A DNA stretch of 64,000 nt from Allodiplogaster sudhausi (taxonomy: Eukaryota > Nematoda > Chromadorea > Rhabditida > Diplogasteridae): positions 904,001 through 968,000 of the forward strand of contig CALZFC010000077.1 in the NCBI GenBank assembly GCA_945643635.1, given 5' to 3'. Shown one piece after another: positions 23,611-36,120 of the stretch (position 1 is its first letter; every line of letters begins with the position of its first letter). The position numbers were made by a program, and so were the translations under genes. The notes below the pieces were generated by a model that saw only the letters and a program-made list of their open reading frames with translations, was not told where the DNA came from and did not search any database.

Positions 23611-24583
23611 GTTTGTATTATGTCACCGGTGTATATATAAGTTTGTCTGGTAATTAACAGGTCTCTCAAGTAAAGTCGAGAATGAAAAGATGAGAGATGT
23701 TTCCTTTCATCTTGGAATTAAATTCAGCTGTAGATTCTAATTATTGTTGGTACTCAAGAATTACAAAGCAGTAGTCCTTTAGTTGCGTTAAGAATTAAAC
23801 ATTTGCACGCTAGGATAAAGAGTCTCGTGCGATCATCACGCATACGTTTTTCAAACCATAAGTGAAAAATTACTTGTTTATTCTTTTTCTATCTTTAATT
23901 ATTCGATCTTAAAATTCTTCATCAATGGCTGCAATCTTGCACACTTTGTCGCATCATATTATTTTTGTTGAAATGATTTAATTTTTGCTAAAAGGTTTAA
24001 AGTTCGAACAAGGAGAGGAGGAGAGGAGCAAAATGTATAAAAGAACAGGCCGGGCAGGATATCCGCCAAAGTTTGGGCGAATTCCACTTCTGCCTCCAGA
24101 ATATGCTCTGGTAACTCCCCGGCTCGACCCGGTGGCCCATGATTATGTTGAATGGTAATTAGAATTTACTTAGAAAGAACAAGATAGCAGGGCACCTTTT
24201 TTAGCCCGGCGTGGACGGTAAGTCCGGCCGACCCAATTTCTGAGGCCCGGGTTAAAAAAGGTAGCCCGGTCCGTAGGCGCGAATTGCCCATAACGTCGTC
24301 CAGTCAAGACGACTAGTAGCAATTGGAGATGTTCTTTACTTGTTCATTATTTCCAAAATATTTCCCTTATACACATTCGAATGAACGTTCGTTCGATGCA
24401 TGGAATTCTCGATATGAATTTTTTTGTAACAAATGATAACAATTTTATTCACAAAACAATTTTTTATAAATAAATAAATTTGTCACGGATAACCTACAGT
24501 TTTTCCTTTTGTGAATTGTTTTCTTCTCCGAAATTTCTGATGTATAGATCCTGCGATTCATCTTCGCGCAATATAAAAATACG
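23611..24583. other. Intergenic with long direct repeat, copy 1
   Basis: 24001-24470 recurs in the same orientation at 25418-25805, with one indel of about 60 bases. The unit contains GC-rich GGCCGGGCAGG and TAAGTCCGGCC segments. No exon was found. Confidence 0.6.
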
Positions 24584-24985
24584 ACAGCGGTGGGCGTGAC
24601 GTTGGCGATATTGCCCTTCATTCAAGACCTCTTCTCGCTCGGCCCGCCCGTCTATGTGCTCTTCATTCCTAGTTTGTTCAGCTTTTTTTTCTTTTTTTCA
24701 AACAAACATTATCAGGCTAAATTCTGATGTAGGCGTCCCATCGAAATATAGGCGTCCCATGGCAATGAGACGCCTTTATTTTTCATGGGACGCCTATAAT
24801 TCGATAGGACGCCTACACTAGAATAGAGCCGATTATCATACTTTTGTTTAGGCGTTATCCAGCGAAAGGCGCTCACGTTCATCGGGCTCGGAAACGAGCG
24901 ACGCTGCCAGCGTGCGCAACCCTCATCCAATACAAATACCATCGTGATGCCGGTCCAAGCAGCCACCAATTCAAATAACAAATAG
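24584..24985 (+). pseudogene. srg-like receptor fragment (last two exons)
   Basis: Exon 24584-24671 encodes the TM7 region (LPFIQDLFSLGPPVYVLFIP) and exon 24852-24985 the cytoplasmic tail starting VIQRKALTFIGLG and ending in TAG. Both match, in opposite orientation, exons 7 and 8 of the intact gene at 25996-28127; exon 7 has the same 88-nt length. The intact copy has AAG before exon 7, and this copy has ACG, so the acceptor is lost. No upstream exons exist. The intron carries an 88-bp palindrome. Confidence 0.75.
24729..24816. repeat. 88-bp near-perfect palindrome
   Basis: Begins GTAGGCGTCCCATCGAAATA and ends with the matching complement; TAGGCGTCCCATGG repeats inside. It lies in the intron of the receptor fragment and may be a minimal MITE. 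A further GGCGTTATCC follows at 24851. Confidence 0.8.
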
Positions 24986-25995
24986 ATTCTTCTTTTTTAT
25001 TTGTTAATCTATTGTATTCGCTTATCCATTTATCTATCTACCACACTGCGGCAGTACCTGATGAACGTATCCTCCATCGAGACTGTATACAATATACGGT
25101 CCGAGTCCAGTTCAACCTCTTTCCCACAAGCCTCGAAAAAGTTACTCGAATAGGAGCAACTCTCACCAGGGCGAATATGGTAATACCAGCCGGTTCGCGC
25201 GCGCTTTACCGGCTGGTTGCTCGGCATTCAAATTTTGCCCACTCTTTTAGTTGTTCCTTTGAAGAAATTTTTTATAAAAATAAAATTTTTCCAAAAAGAT
25301 AATTGAGATCATGACTTGGTCATGCCTGACCACATTCTCAATGTTTGGATCCATCATCTTGCATCTGGGGCAGGCCTGTATGGACCTCTCCTTGAGTCTT
25401 ACAAAGAGGCTCTCTTAAAGTTCGAACAACGAAAGGAGCAAAATTTTTAAAAGAACAGGCCGGGCAGGGTATCCGCAAAAGTTTGGGTGAATTCCACTTC
25501 TGCCTCCAGAAAATGTACTTAGAAAGAACAAGATAGCATATCATCTTTTTTTAGCCCGTCCAGGCCGGTAAGTCCGGCCAGACCCAATTTCTCAGGGAAG
25601 GGATAAAAAAAGGTAGCCCACTCCGTAGGCCCGAAGTGCCCATAACGTCATCCAGTCAAGACGACTGGTAGCAATTTGAGATGTTCTTTACTTGTTCATT
25701 ATTTTCTAAATATTTCCCTTTACACATTTGAATGAATGTTCGTTCATAGCATGGAATTCTCGATATGAATTTTTTTGGTAACAAATGATAACTATTTTAT
25801 TCACGAAAAAAAAATTGCAGAATAAAAAATTATAATTCGAAACAGACTGATTAAATGGATAATCCAATAACACTAATATGTGTTCTATAGTTTCGTTGGA
25901 AGATATGTTCATGAAGTGTTATCGGACTGCTGTAGATAGATATGTATGTATAGATAGAGGTAATATAAATAAATAAACAAACAATGATGAATCTA
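24986..25995. other. Between the facing receptor copies; direct repeat, copy 2
   Basis: 24986-25080 still matches, inverted, the 3' flank of the intact receptor (about 25870-25990). 25418-25805 is the second copy of the long direct repeat. A dispersed motif GGGGCAGGCC followed by GAGGCTCTCTTAA lies at 25368-25420. No gene was found. Confidence 0.55.
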
Positions 25996-28127
25996 TTAAC
26001 AATTTGAATTGGCGGCTGCTTGGGCCGGCGCCATGATCGGAGTTGTAATGGATGAGGGCTGTGGGCGCTGGCAGCGTTGCTGGCTGCCGAGCCCGATGAA
26101 GGAGAGCGCCTTTCGCTGGATCATGCCTGAACAGAGATAATTATCTTGCACTAATCAATGAGTCAGTAAATAAATCAATTACACTACTAGAATTGTGAGA
26201 GGATAACTAATGACATATCTTTGTTTTGCGCAAGAGGATAATGCACAAACTAGGAAAGAATAGCATGTAGACGGGCGGCCCGAGCGAGAAGACATCCGAG
26301 ATGAAGGGCAATGTCAAAAGAATCATGCTTGTTGCTGTCTTGTTTTTATATTCCAAGAAAATAAATCGCAGGATCTAAAAGTGTACGAATTCTACTTGGA
26401 TTTATAAGAAATCACCAGAAATTTGGAAGCAAAAATTTAAAAAAAATAATAAGGAAAGGATAAAAGGCACAGAAGCAACACTGTCGGTTATCTATTATGT
26501 TCAAATTAATTTATTTAAGCTATAAATAATTGTTTTAATATGCGAAAGAACATTTCAATTAATATTTTAAAACGACAATACATATTTATGTGTATCTTCA
26601 AAAAAAAACGTACTAGAAATATCATGTTGAGTGTCTGCGCGAGGAAGACGCAGAAAGCAACGCCGAAAAAGGCTCGCTCGTGTCGAACGACATTTGAGCG
26701 CTGTTGCAAATAAGTAAATAGTAACAGTATTAGTATTATTTCCATTTACTATTAGGAAGTATTTTTTTCTTATTATTACTAGTATTATTTCTTAAGAGTG
26801 TATCCATTCGTAGGGTGAGCACGCGGTTATTCGAAAGTGCATAAATTATAATTCTTCGAGATCATCCTCCTTTGAAGTAGAGTATGCTTACGGCTTTAAT
26901 GAACAAGAGGCGACGTAGTGAGAACGCGTTCATGAGAATGCACGCGATGAGAAGAGCGGCACCGAAGGCGAGTTGAATCGCGTTCGCACGGATCGGAAGG
27001 GGCTATAATTGAAAGAAGAAGATATTGCTATATTATTGTTAATTTTAAACTTATTAATTTATCTATTTATTGACGTTATATTGATTAACTATTAACGTAT
27101 TTGTTTGTTTCTGTATCTTAAATTTTGTTATAACGTTTTTTAGTAAGTAACTACCTATTTTCTCTATAAGTGCCCCCGGGAGCACAATTTTTCAATACCT
27201 TTGCGAGAAGGGGGCACTATTAGATAGGGAGGGTTCTATTAGAGAGACTGGTACTATAGCACAGCTAGAGAATCAGAGTCTTCGTTGAAGTATGAAATAA
27301 AAGCAATTTATTTATTAAATTGAAAACAGAATAGGAATTCAAAAAAATTACTTTTATATTAACAACTTCGTATCCTCCAGCCATGTAATTATACATGAAG
27401 TAATTATCGATTGGTAGGCGACTTAGAGCCGGAAGTGTTGCGAGCAGGAGGCCAATTAGGATCACCTTCGCACTGTGCTCGTTCCAGAACTAAACGACAT
27501 TTAATTACACAGTCCTGCCCAACATTTCAATTACATAAATTAATTAGACTAATTAGATTAATATATACATATATTTATATATACATATAGACATCGTTAT
27601 AGATATAGATATATAATGCAAACCCGAGCATGCTGATGTGGACAGACAACAGCGGTGAAGCGGTTGAATGTGAATAAAAACGCGCATGCGTTCTGCACGT
27701 AATAAAAGTAGCTCACACAAAAGCACTGCACATTTCGGAAAAGATCCTGAACAATACAAAGCTGTATCTTAAAAAGTTGTTCATAGATAAGAAAATTAAA
27801 TCTAATCAGGACAAATATTATTCTTGTTGTTTTAAAGTAGCAGACTCTATGATTGATCCACTCGTAGTACCACCAGAACCAGGAATCTCGAAGGAGACGA
27901 ACGGCAGGATAAGAATTTGCATAAGTAAGCATGTTCTGAAGCATGACAGAAATTGAGTTTCTTGCTGACTTTTGTTATCGACCAACCACAGCACAGGTGA
28001 CGAGAAAGATTGACGAGAACGATCTGGAGACCTTGTCGCGGAGGCAGAGCGTGGCGGAGACAGCAACGATGCAGAGAAATACCGCGGGAATTCCATAGGC
28101 AAAGTAGACAATGGTCAGGGGCTCCAT
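25996..28127 (-). CDS. srg-like serpentine chemoreceptor (8 exons, 297 aa)
   Basis: Exons: 28127-27987, 27935-27846, 27746-27624, 27489-27367, 27002-26892, 26700-26614, 26338-26251 and 26126-25996. They are in phase and total 894 nt. The N-terminus YGIPAVFLCIVAVSATLCL is the TM1 signature of the srg superfamily. NMLTYANSYPAVRLL forms TM2. TM3 ends with the family hallmark FNRFTAVVCP (NRF near residue 105) in place of DRY. TM4 is VILIGLLLATLPALS, and TM7 is FISDVFSLGPPVYMLFFPS followed by a basic tail. These receptors detect small odorants or pheromones on sensory cilia; the ligand is unknown. The exon-7 acceptor (ACAAG) is weak and inferred from phase. A 102-bp MITE sits in intron 4. Confidence 0.82.
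27152..27253. mobile_element. C-rich MITE, short internally deleted copy
   Basis: The termini TACCTATTTTCTCTATAAG and TATTAGAGAGACTGGTA are diverged forms of the family at 2125. Only about 102 bp remain. It lies in intron 4 of the srg-like gene. Confidence 0.6.
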
Positions 28128-28167
28128 TTGAATTCTATAACTATTTTTTTTCCTAGTAGAATTTAAA

Positions 28168-31100
28168 GGAGGGCGATCACCGAAAATCCGTTCACGAGAT
28201 ATGAGACATTTTAGGTATTTTCAAATAGTTTTCAGCATATAGATACAGGATATGGACATGAAAGGCCACAAAAAAGTTTCACATTAAAGTATATGCACTT
28301 GAAAGTGCAACTTTTGAATCAAATTCATCTTGGTGTCTCAGTGTAAAAATGTGGTGTATACAGTACCTAGGGTATATTTACCATAGCGGGAAGATTAAAT
28401 TTACAAAGACATCACGACTATGAAATTTCAGTGAGCATAACATAGGTTTTGTGTTAGTTTTTCTGTAAAAACTTTTAGCAAGAACAAAACAACATAAAAA
28501 TGGTTAATCAGAATTGACATCCCGCTTTGGAAGAAACCATGCATTTGGCAAAAAATGTCACATGTGCATCCGCTCTTACCGTACATCTTAGTTTGATCCG
28601 ATGGACTTCCATTCGAGATTTTTGCATGTTTGAATGCTTATTAGTAAATTTCGGTGATGGCCTTTCTTTTAGGCATGGAAAGGTTCGGGCCTTAAATTCT
28701 ACTGGAAAAGGCTGGCGATCGGATCCATGTTTTCGAAAAATTTACAATTAGCAATGATTTTTATGACTCAAAAAACAATGCGAATAACATATGCAGCCTT
28801 TCATAACACGCCTCTAATTCTAAAAGCTCGTTTTTGAGTTAAGCATTTACCAACGATTCTTTGACGCGGATCTCTACTGGAATCTTTTGGACTAAGGGTA
28901 TGAATATGTTTACGAAAAAATTCGTGATTTCTGAGAGGTGAAATACATACGCCCAATAGCTCGATGAGAATTACATCGATGCAACCTAATAATGGGTCCT
29001 TATAAATTTATACGACAGGAATAAATGCTGAGTTCTCAGGATTTTCTTTTGTGCAGCCCAACTTGTTGAAAAACGAATTGAGCGGCACAAGCCAGAGAAA
29101 GTACAGGCTGCAGTCGGTTTCTTTTAATATTGTCAGAGGGTGAAGACCACGAACGAGAAGAACAATGAGAGCAGACTCTCCGTGCTATTCTATATTCGAG
29201 AGAGAGAGATAGAGAGAGAGAGAAACAGACAGAGAGAGAGAAAAAGAGAGAGAGAAACAGACAGATAGAGAGAAAGAGAGAGAGAGAAACAGACAGAGAG
29301 AGAGAGAGACCAAGGGAAAGAGAGTAATTTCCTTGCTTCCAATTCAACAATGAAGTTAAAGTCGTATGTCTGCTCTAATTATGTTCATCGGTTGATGTCT
29401 GAGCTTATGTGCATATATGAAAGCGATTCCCACATGTCTCCTTCTCATTTCTGGAACACATTGTTTCGTGGAAAAGAGGAAGCGATAGTAAAGGTTGTCG
29501 GAAGTTCATTCAGTTTTGTTCATGAGAAAAGCTTGGACAGAGGGATAGAATAAGAGAAAGTTTGAAATGCCCGACCATTGTTGCGGTCCCTGAACACCAC
29601 GTTTCCTGGGATGTAGTGTCACACTATTGCTTATAGTGTTTGGGTGTTTTTTTTTATATATATACGTATAATACCTAGTGACGCTTCATTGTTTATCATG
29701 TCATTTGTCGTCATTGGTTTTTCCTGATCATTTTTAGTTCCATCCCGCCTTGCGAACGGTCGAGTCGCTTTGTCGTAATCGCTGGAAGCGTTCCTCCGAG
29801 ATACACTCCGAATACACGCCTATCGCTCCTCTCCTCCTCTACTTCGAATCGGAAAAGGAGTGGAAAACATGTCTATGTCTTGTTATTACAAAAGAATACT
29901 TCTCAGAATACTCGTGTACACGAGTATTCAGAGAAGGCATTGACAGATGGCACATTAGGAGTATATGCATGTTTGTGCAATAGTTCAATTTAGGATAAGT
30001 GCAAAATAAGTATATTATTAAAGTTTGCCAAATGGAACTTTATACAAATTGAAGGAAGACAGAGTCAAAAGCTCGCGTTCATTTCCAGAACTCCCATGTG
30101 GAGAAGAAAAAAAAATGCAAAAAACCAAGATTGCATTTCTGAACCGTGGATGTTGGATTCCTGGTTGTGCCATTTAAAGTGCAGATATAGGAAGGACAAG
30201 AATGAGTCGCTCAATTATCCAAAGTTCGATTTGTTTCAGGCAATGACACTAGAAAAATGCATGCAAATATGCTGATAATATAATGAAATTTTTCTGCATA
30301 TTATATTTCATTCTTCAGGCAAAAGTACCATGGATGGTACTCAAAAGTAGAAAATGAACGTCAAATTTATGTTTCTCGTCTCAAAAAACCTTATGGCACA
30401 GTTTTCAGAACATAAGTTCCATTGGTGCCATTTATCTCACAATCAGAATGGCTCAAAATAGTCGAATCCTGCCGTCGATTTTTTTCGAAATTTCAAGATT
30501 TCTGTAACATGAACTGGTATTGCTCTTTCCGGGTGGATATATTATGCAAAAGTCTCTGCTCTTTCGAACGGTTATGACCGTTTTGGCACTGCGGCTCAAA
30601 AATGGCCTGATAGTTGGCTCCGAATAGGTTTTCATACATTTATTTCACCAGCTATTCTCGTAAAAATTAAATTTCTTGACTTTTTGAATACTTTTGAGTG
30701 GTATATCATAAAAGAACTTCGAACAATTCTGGAATACCCATTATTGGGTGCTAGATGTTTCAAAAGAACAAATTTTAAATATTTGCTAAAAAAAATATTC
30801 AGCAATATCGCCTTCAACAGTCTGCATTCAAATACATATTCCCAAAAAAGTGTCCTCAGATTTTGATTATAAAGCTGTATCCGACTCAGTTTTAAATGCT
30901 CTTTCTTGTAGACTAAATATTATGTGGAAAATCGGTCTACATGACCTATTCATGTTCCAAAGAATGAGTATTTTAACACCAGAAATTGGCCAAAAACACA
31001 AAAAGTCAATTTTACGCCTTTAGACTAATTTCTTTTGCAAACAAAGGATATACCATTTGAAAGAGCATGAAAAACTACATCGAATGGAACATTCTATTTT

Positions 31101-32044
31101 ACAAATGATGAAGCTTGAAAGAAATTATTATTTGCAGCCAAAGCAGAAATTGGCTTAGGAACGCTTATTCAAATGCAGATACCCAAAAAGTGTCCGAGAT
31201 TTTTCGTCGTAGAAACATATTATATGTAGTTTTCGCTCCTCTTTCACGTGGAAGATTCAGTTTTTGGAAAGTAATAGTAAAAAAAAAGTTATTGGCTGAA
31301 AACCACTTTTCAAAAAATTCAATTGACCAAAAGTTATAAAAATTTTAATTTTTCGAATATGGTCATATGGGACTTTTTTTTGTAGTTTTCGACAAGGAAT
31401 CGAACAATGAAAAGAATATTGAGAAATATTAAGTATAACGTTAGATATGGTCATCCAAAGTTTCTGAACATTACGACTTATATCTAAGTGAAAAAAAATT
31501 TCTGAACTTTCTGACCGCCTAGACTTCGTTATGAACAAGGGATACATCCCTCATAAAGTTTTCAAAGTAAAAGAAAACAAAAATTCCTCAGGGCAGACGC
31601 TCCTTGATCATTACAGAGAGGCTCTCTTAAATTACTCAAAAAAAGTACGGTAGACGAGATCGCTAAAGGTTTCGAAGCGAGATGTTATTGCTCCTTTACT
31701 AATTTCATTCTGTTTTGCCTAATATTCATTAGTTTATTATAGAATATTCACGTAAGAAAGGGATAAAGCATGAAACTAAGAAAGTCTTAAAATATTTGTA
31801 AATTTAATCTTCCCGCGATGGGTAAAAGGCCGTTAATCTACTGTCGAGTGCTGTAACATCACGTTTTTGCACTGACACCAATCACAAATTCATTCAAAAA
31901 TTCCACTTTCAAGTATCTTAAGCATGAATATGGAACTTTTTGTGCTTTTTCATTTGCCTTTTCTATTTCCTCATGCCCGAGACTATTCGAAAATAGCTAA
32001 GATGTTTCATAAATCGGCAATTACTTTTCGGTGATCGCCCTCCT
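28168..32044. mobile_element. 3.9-kb element with about 250-bp terminal inverted repeats
   Basis: 28168 to about 28410 and about 31795-32044 are reverse complements along their length. They begin AGGAGGGCGATCACCGAAAA, and both outer ends are followed by TTAA, the piggyBac-type target. The interior holds GA microsatellites (29200-29315), a copy of the AGAGAGGCTCTCTTAA motif (about 31610) and no recognisable transposase. Family assignment beyond a TTAA-flanked, long-TIR element is not possible. Confidence 0.7.
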
Positions 32045-32059
32045 TTAAGAAAGTACGTT

Positions 32060-33475
32060 AGGCGAGCATGCGAGAGCGCATGGAAAAAGCGCGTGTAGAA
32101 GAGAGAAAAAGGGGAGGAGAGGGTGTGGAATTTCTTCTGATATGCACAAACATTTGCCGGAGCGGACCTTTAAGCGAAATTTCGACTTGCCGACCTAAGA
32201 CTTATCTTAACTCTACTTATATACACCTAACCTGGAGAAGATAACATCGATTAACAAATATTTCAAGCATATTAGTAAAAGTGATCGCAGTGGAAACCAC
32301 CGCCCGCCGGTCTTCTTATCAATGAAACCTTTAGCTATAGATTGAAAACGAAACTCTAGCGCTTATTTAAAAAAAAGAATTAAAAATCACATTATGATAT
32401 GCATTACACATTAACCGAAATTTCGACTGACCGACCCATATGATTTTTTGGCTCCCCAATAAGTCCTGTAAAAAATATGTACTAAATAAATAGAAAAAAG
32501 TGAAAAGCAATAAATTATTATAAATACAAAATCGATGCCATCTTTAAAAAGACTCATACTCTTCTCGCATAGCCGAATGACATCCCCGATTCGCTTGGCT
32601 CTCCTATTACATTTCATCGTTTATTTCAGAATGAAATCAATTTATATACCTATGCATGCATATAAGGCCGGAAATATAAAATCAATTTATAAATGTAGTG
32701 CTAATTTATCGCTGATTGGGAATGAGCTCGAATGGATAAATGCACAAAACTGTTATATTTCAATCCGTATATTAAAAGCGATCACAGCGGAAACCAAAAC
32801 GCGCCCGCTCTCTTGCCAATTTCTCTACTAACAATAGATTTTCAAAGAAAGAGAGGGTACTTACAATTAGTATCGAAGGTGACATTGAAGGGTATCCTTT
32901 TGAAATTTGTCTAGACAGCAAAACCACATATGCATTGTATATGAGGAATTGTCTTCTTATGCTTTCCGTTAAACATTAAAAGACCTCTCCGGCGAATTTG
33001 CGTGCATATTAGAAGAAATTTCTTCCCTCCTTTTCTCTCTTTTTTCCATTATCTCTCGACCTTCCCTAGATGCTAATGTAAGAAAGTACGTGAGAGCGCA
33101 TGGAAAAAGCGCGTGTAGAAGAGAGAAAAAGGGGAGGGGGCATTTCTTCTGATATGCACAAAGCGGTCCTTTAAGCGAAATTATGACTGGCCGACAGAAT
33201 AATTTTTTACTAAACTTATATATACCTAACAAGGCGAAAAATGAGATCAATCGATTCTCAAATATTTTAAGCCACATTAGTAAAAGTGACCGCAGTGGAA
33301 ACCACCGTTCGCCGGGCGCCCGGTCTTCTTATCAATGAAACCTGTAGATTGAAACAAAACTCTAGTGTTTACAAAAAAATAAACAATCGCATTTTAATAT
33401 GCATTACACATTAAGCGAAGTTTCGACTGGCCGACTGATAGGGTTTTTTGGCTTGCAAGTAAGTCCTGTAAACTT
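32060..33475. repeat. 1.2-kb dispersed repeat, with flanking partial second unit
   Basis: A block starting GAGAGCGCATGGAAAAAGCG recurs at about 33088, so this is more than one unit in tandem. 32070-33310 is nearly identical to 62799-64000, and 54060-54486 is a partial copy. Fragments lie at about 41095-41175 and 45435-45500. It contains the site CCTATGCATGCATATAAGG (32649-32667), uninterrupted here. Short open frames inside match between copies only because the DNA does; no protein family is seen. Confidence 0.85.
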
Positions 33476-33881
33476 AAAAAAAAGTTTTTTAATAGAAAAT
33501 ATAAAGGCCTAGAAAACCACGTGCACTTTTTCGATTTGTAGATAAATTGTTAGTTTAAGACCAAAAATGTGGGCAAGAATTTTAGTTATACGAAAATCTA
33601 ATCTCTCCCGCTGTCTGCAGCGATTTACAATTTTTTTTAAATTTAATTCAGATATTTTCAATCCATATTTTCCGCGATCATATCTCAACCACTTCAAACT
33701 AACATTCTAGTGAAGTGGTAGGAATGTAAAGCTCTTGTTCACCATTAGAATTTTGTTGTCACTTTTATCCTCAAAAGTGTATTGATTTTTTAAAGTCAAG
33801 TTAAAGTGTATATAATATTTTTTATTCAAAACTTACCATTAGCGAAAATTTATAAAATTCAAATAGAACCTCCTCCCCGAC
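33476..33881. other. Spacer, no gene seen
   Basis: AT-rich sequence between the 1.2-kb repeat and the exon-like block downstream. No feature was supported. Confidence 0.4.
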
Positions 33882-34107
33882 CTGAACATCTGCCCGTTGA
33901 GCCGCTCGCTCCTGTACGCCTGCTTGAAGGTCTTCTCGGCAAAGTCAGGGAGTTCCTTGGCCTTTTCATCCAGTTTAAGAGGCTCGGAAGGCTCGCCCGA
34001 CTTGGGGAAGTCAACGGCAATCCAGCACTTACGGCCATCGCAGGTCTTGCTGAAATGGGAGAGAGAGAGATGAGGGAGAGAGAGGGAGGGAGAGAGGGAG
34101 AGGGAGG

Positions 34108-34149
<42 letters not shown>

Positions 34150-34682
34150 GAGAGAGGAGAGAGGAAGAGCGAGAGAGGGAGAGGGAGAAAGAGAGATAGA
34201 GAGAGAGAGAGAGTAAGGGGACAGGTGACAATGCTCACGCAAGAGAAATAAGATAATTCCTTTCTACTATGCCTATGTAGATTTATAAATGATGCACTTG
34301 TGTCGCAACTTCGATACTTTCCTCACTGCGTTGTTACAAATAAAAAATAAATACAAAAACATAGTCTTTTTGAACAATATTTTACAATTAACACAGATCT
34401 ATAAAAAGAAAGAGAGTTAACTAAAGAGAGGTATAAAGATTGAGGGCGATGAGAGAAACAGAGAGAGAGAGAGAGATTGCGAGAGAGAGAGAGTGATTGC
34501 GAGAGAGAGAGAGAGAGAGAGAGAAGGAGGGAGGGAGAGGGAGAGAGAGTGAGGGAGAGAGAGGGAGAGAGAGAGAGCACTGACTGGAAGAGTTCCTTCT
34601 TGTCTGCCATATAAAAATGCGAATTCGACACCATTCCATTGGCATCCTGCTGCAGGAACTTCAGGAAGAAGTCGGCAATGTC
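33882..34682 (-). CDS. Two phase-consistent exons of an unrecognised protein
   Basis: Exon a (about 34682-34585) reads DIADFFLKFLQQDANGMVSN onwards and ends at a GTCAGT donor in phase 2. Exon b (34049-33882) follows CCATTTCAG, completes the codon and reads KTCDGRKCWIAVDFPKSGEP onwards to LNGQMFR before a GTCGGG donor. Codon structure and amphipathic sequence suggest real protein descent, but the family is not recognised. The exon-a acceptor is unclear and flanking exons were not found. GA tracts fill the intron. The end of exon b recurs near 45840-45870, so the pieces belong to a repeated block; this may be a captured or decaying gene. Confidence 0.4.
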
Positions 34683-34800
34683 CTCGGTTTGAAGAGTTGC
34701 AAATTATTGGATGAGGGACGGAGAGGGCGATAGAGAGAGTGAGAAGGTGAGAGAGAGAGAGAGAGAGAGAGTGTGATGGTGGGAGAGGGAGAGTGAGAAT
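34050..34800. repeat. GA-rich microsatellite cluster
   Basis: Tracts of (GA)n with GGGAGA variants lie at about 34057-34215, 34455-34580 and 34735-34795. Open frames rich in Ser and Leu across them are low-complexity artefacts. Confidence 0.85.
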
Positions 34801-35387
34801 GAAAACTTGACTCAAACAAAATAAATACGAAGACAATTCCCTCCCATCATGCCCATGTGGTTTTGGTGTCCATACAAATTTTAAAATGATGCCATTTCAT
34901 TAAAACTTCGATGGTTGACTCATGAAGGCCTTTGTCCAGTACCACACTCTTCAGTCTCGTGTTCTTGTCAACTCCAGTTTTCGAGTTTGTTTTTATGATT
35001 CTTTCCTCTCTGTGAATGCGTCTTAACTCCTGTATAAATCGGATAGAGTTTTATCGAAGCCGTTTTCTTAAGTAAAAAATTGTAAGAGAGGAAATGTAAT
35101 CTACAAGATTCATTTTCAAATGGTTGTTTATTGTACAACCGCACCAAGAAGACTAGTGAACAATCTCAAGCTTGCCCCAGGTGCGTGCATGAAATCCACC
35201 GGTTTCCTTTAAACTCTCCCTCAATGTGTCCTGTCGCTCTGTCTTTTTTCAACTACTTCTTTCGCGCCATAGAATATAGAATAAATATTATATCAATACA
35301 GCTACAACTTATTCCTAACATGAGTTCCATATTAGAGATTAAGGTTCATACTACATATTTGCATTAATGTTCTTATTATTAGGTCTC

Positions 35388-35482
35388 TCTCTCTCTCTTT
35401 CTCTCTCTCTCTCGCTCTCTCTTTCGCTCTCTCTCTCCCTCTCTCTCTCTCCCTCTCTCTCGCTCTCTCTCTCTCTCTCTCC
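35388..35482. repeat. TC microsatellite in repeat-family block
   Basis: Run of TC with CGC interruptions, immediately before the CGAGGCAGCGAATGTTCCG segment. Comparable runs in sister blocks lie at about 39888-39955 and 52619-52747, while the blocks at 40273, 50277 and 50910 have almost none. Confidence 0.85.
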
Positions 35483-35714
35483 CGAGGCAGCGAATGTTCC
35501 GTCGACGGTGAGAACGCCCTTGAAGCCTTTGAAGCTGACGTATAGAATAAATAGTAAACAAAAATAAATATAAAGAAATAAAAATAATTATTAAAACAAT
35601 AAATAAAGAAATAAATAGATCAACAAATACTCTTAATAATATCAATAACGTTCTTTTGCTTGAGAAATCGTACAGACGAAATACTTAAAACTTCCAGCAT
35701 CGACCTATCGACAT

Positions 35715-36120
35715 TTATTTATTTATTTATCTACATCGATTAAGATGTGACAACACTGCCAGATATGTAATAAGAAAAAATGCACGATATGAAATAAAAA
35801 TAGTAGAAAATGGCATGAAATGAGAGAAAGGAGAGGCGGAAAATATATGTGTGATTAGCCACTTAACTAATTAGCAATAGGGGATGGGGAAAGGAGAGGG
35901 CATCAGCTTGATAGCAATGGTACCTGAGCGGGGTGGACGAGGTCCCGCGGAATGGGGTGGAGGAATCCCCAGGGCTGGCAAGACCCAATGAGTGTGCTTG
36001 GAGGGAGAGCACATGCAGGATACCAAAACCATCAGCTGAGGAAGGGTAGAGTGGAGAAGGGCTGTGACTGTGAATATCTTGGTTCTATAGATTTGGGACT
36101 GTAACATGAAACAATTCTAG
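35715..36120 (-). mobile_element. 5'-truncated copy of the CR1-like LINE
   Basis: About 406 bp match the 3' end of the full LINE at 57378-61530, including the (ATTT)n tail as seen on the plus strand. It is flanked by a duplication CGACAT (35709-35714 and 36121-36126). The sister repeat block at about 51130 shows the uninterrupted site ATCGACATCGA. This is a classic target-primed insertion. Confidence 0.85.

Noticed and set aside
34050..34240. Long Ser/Leu-rich open frames over GA/TC tracts, here and near 29.1, 34.5, 37.1, 42.0, 46.0, 48.5 and 52.7 kb
   Set aside because: They are translations of microsatellites in several frames, without splice context or conserved sequence.
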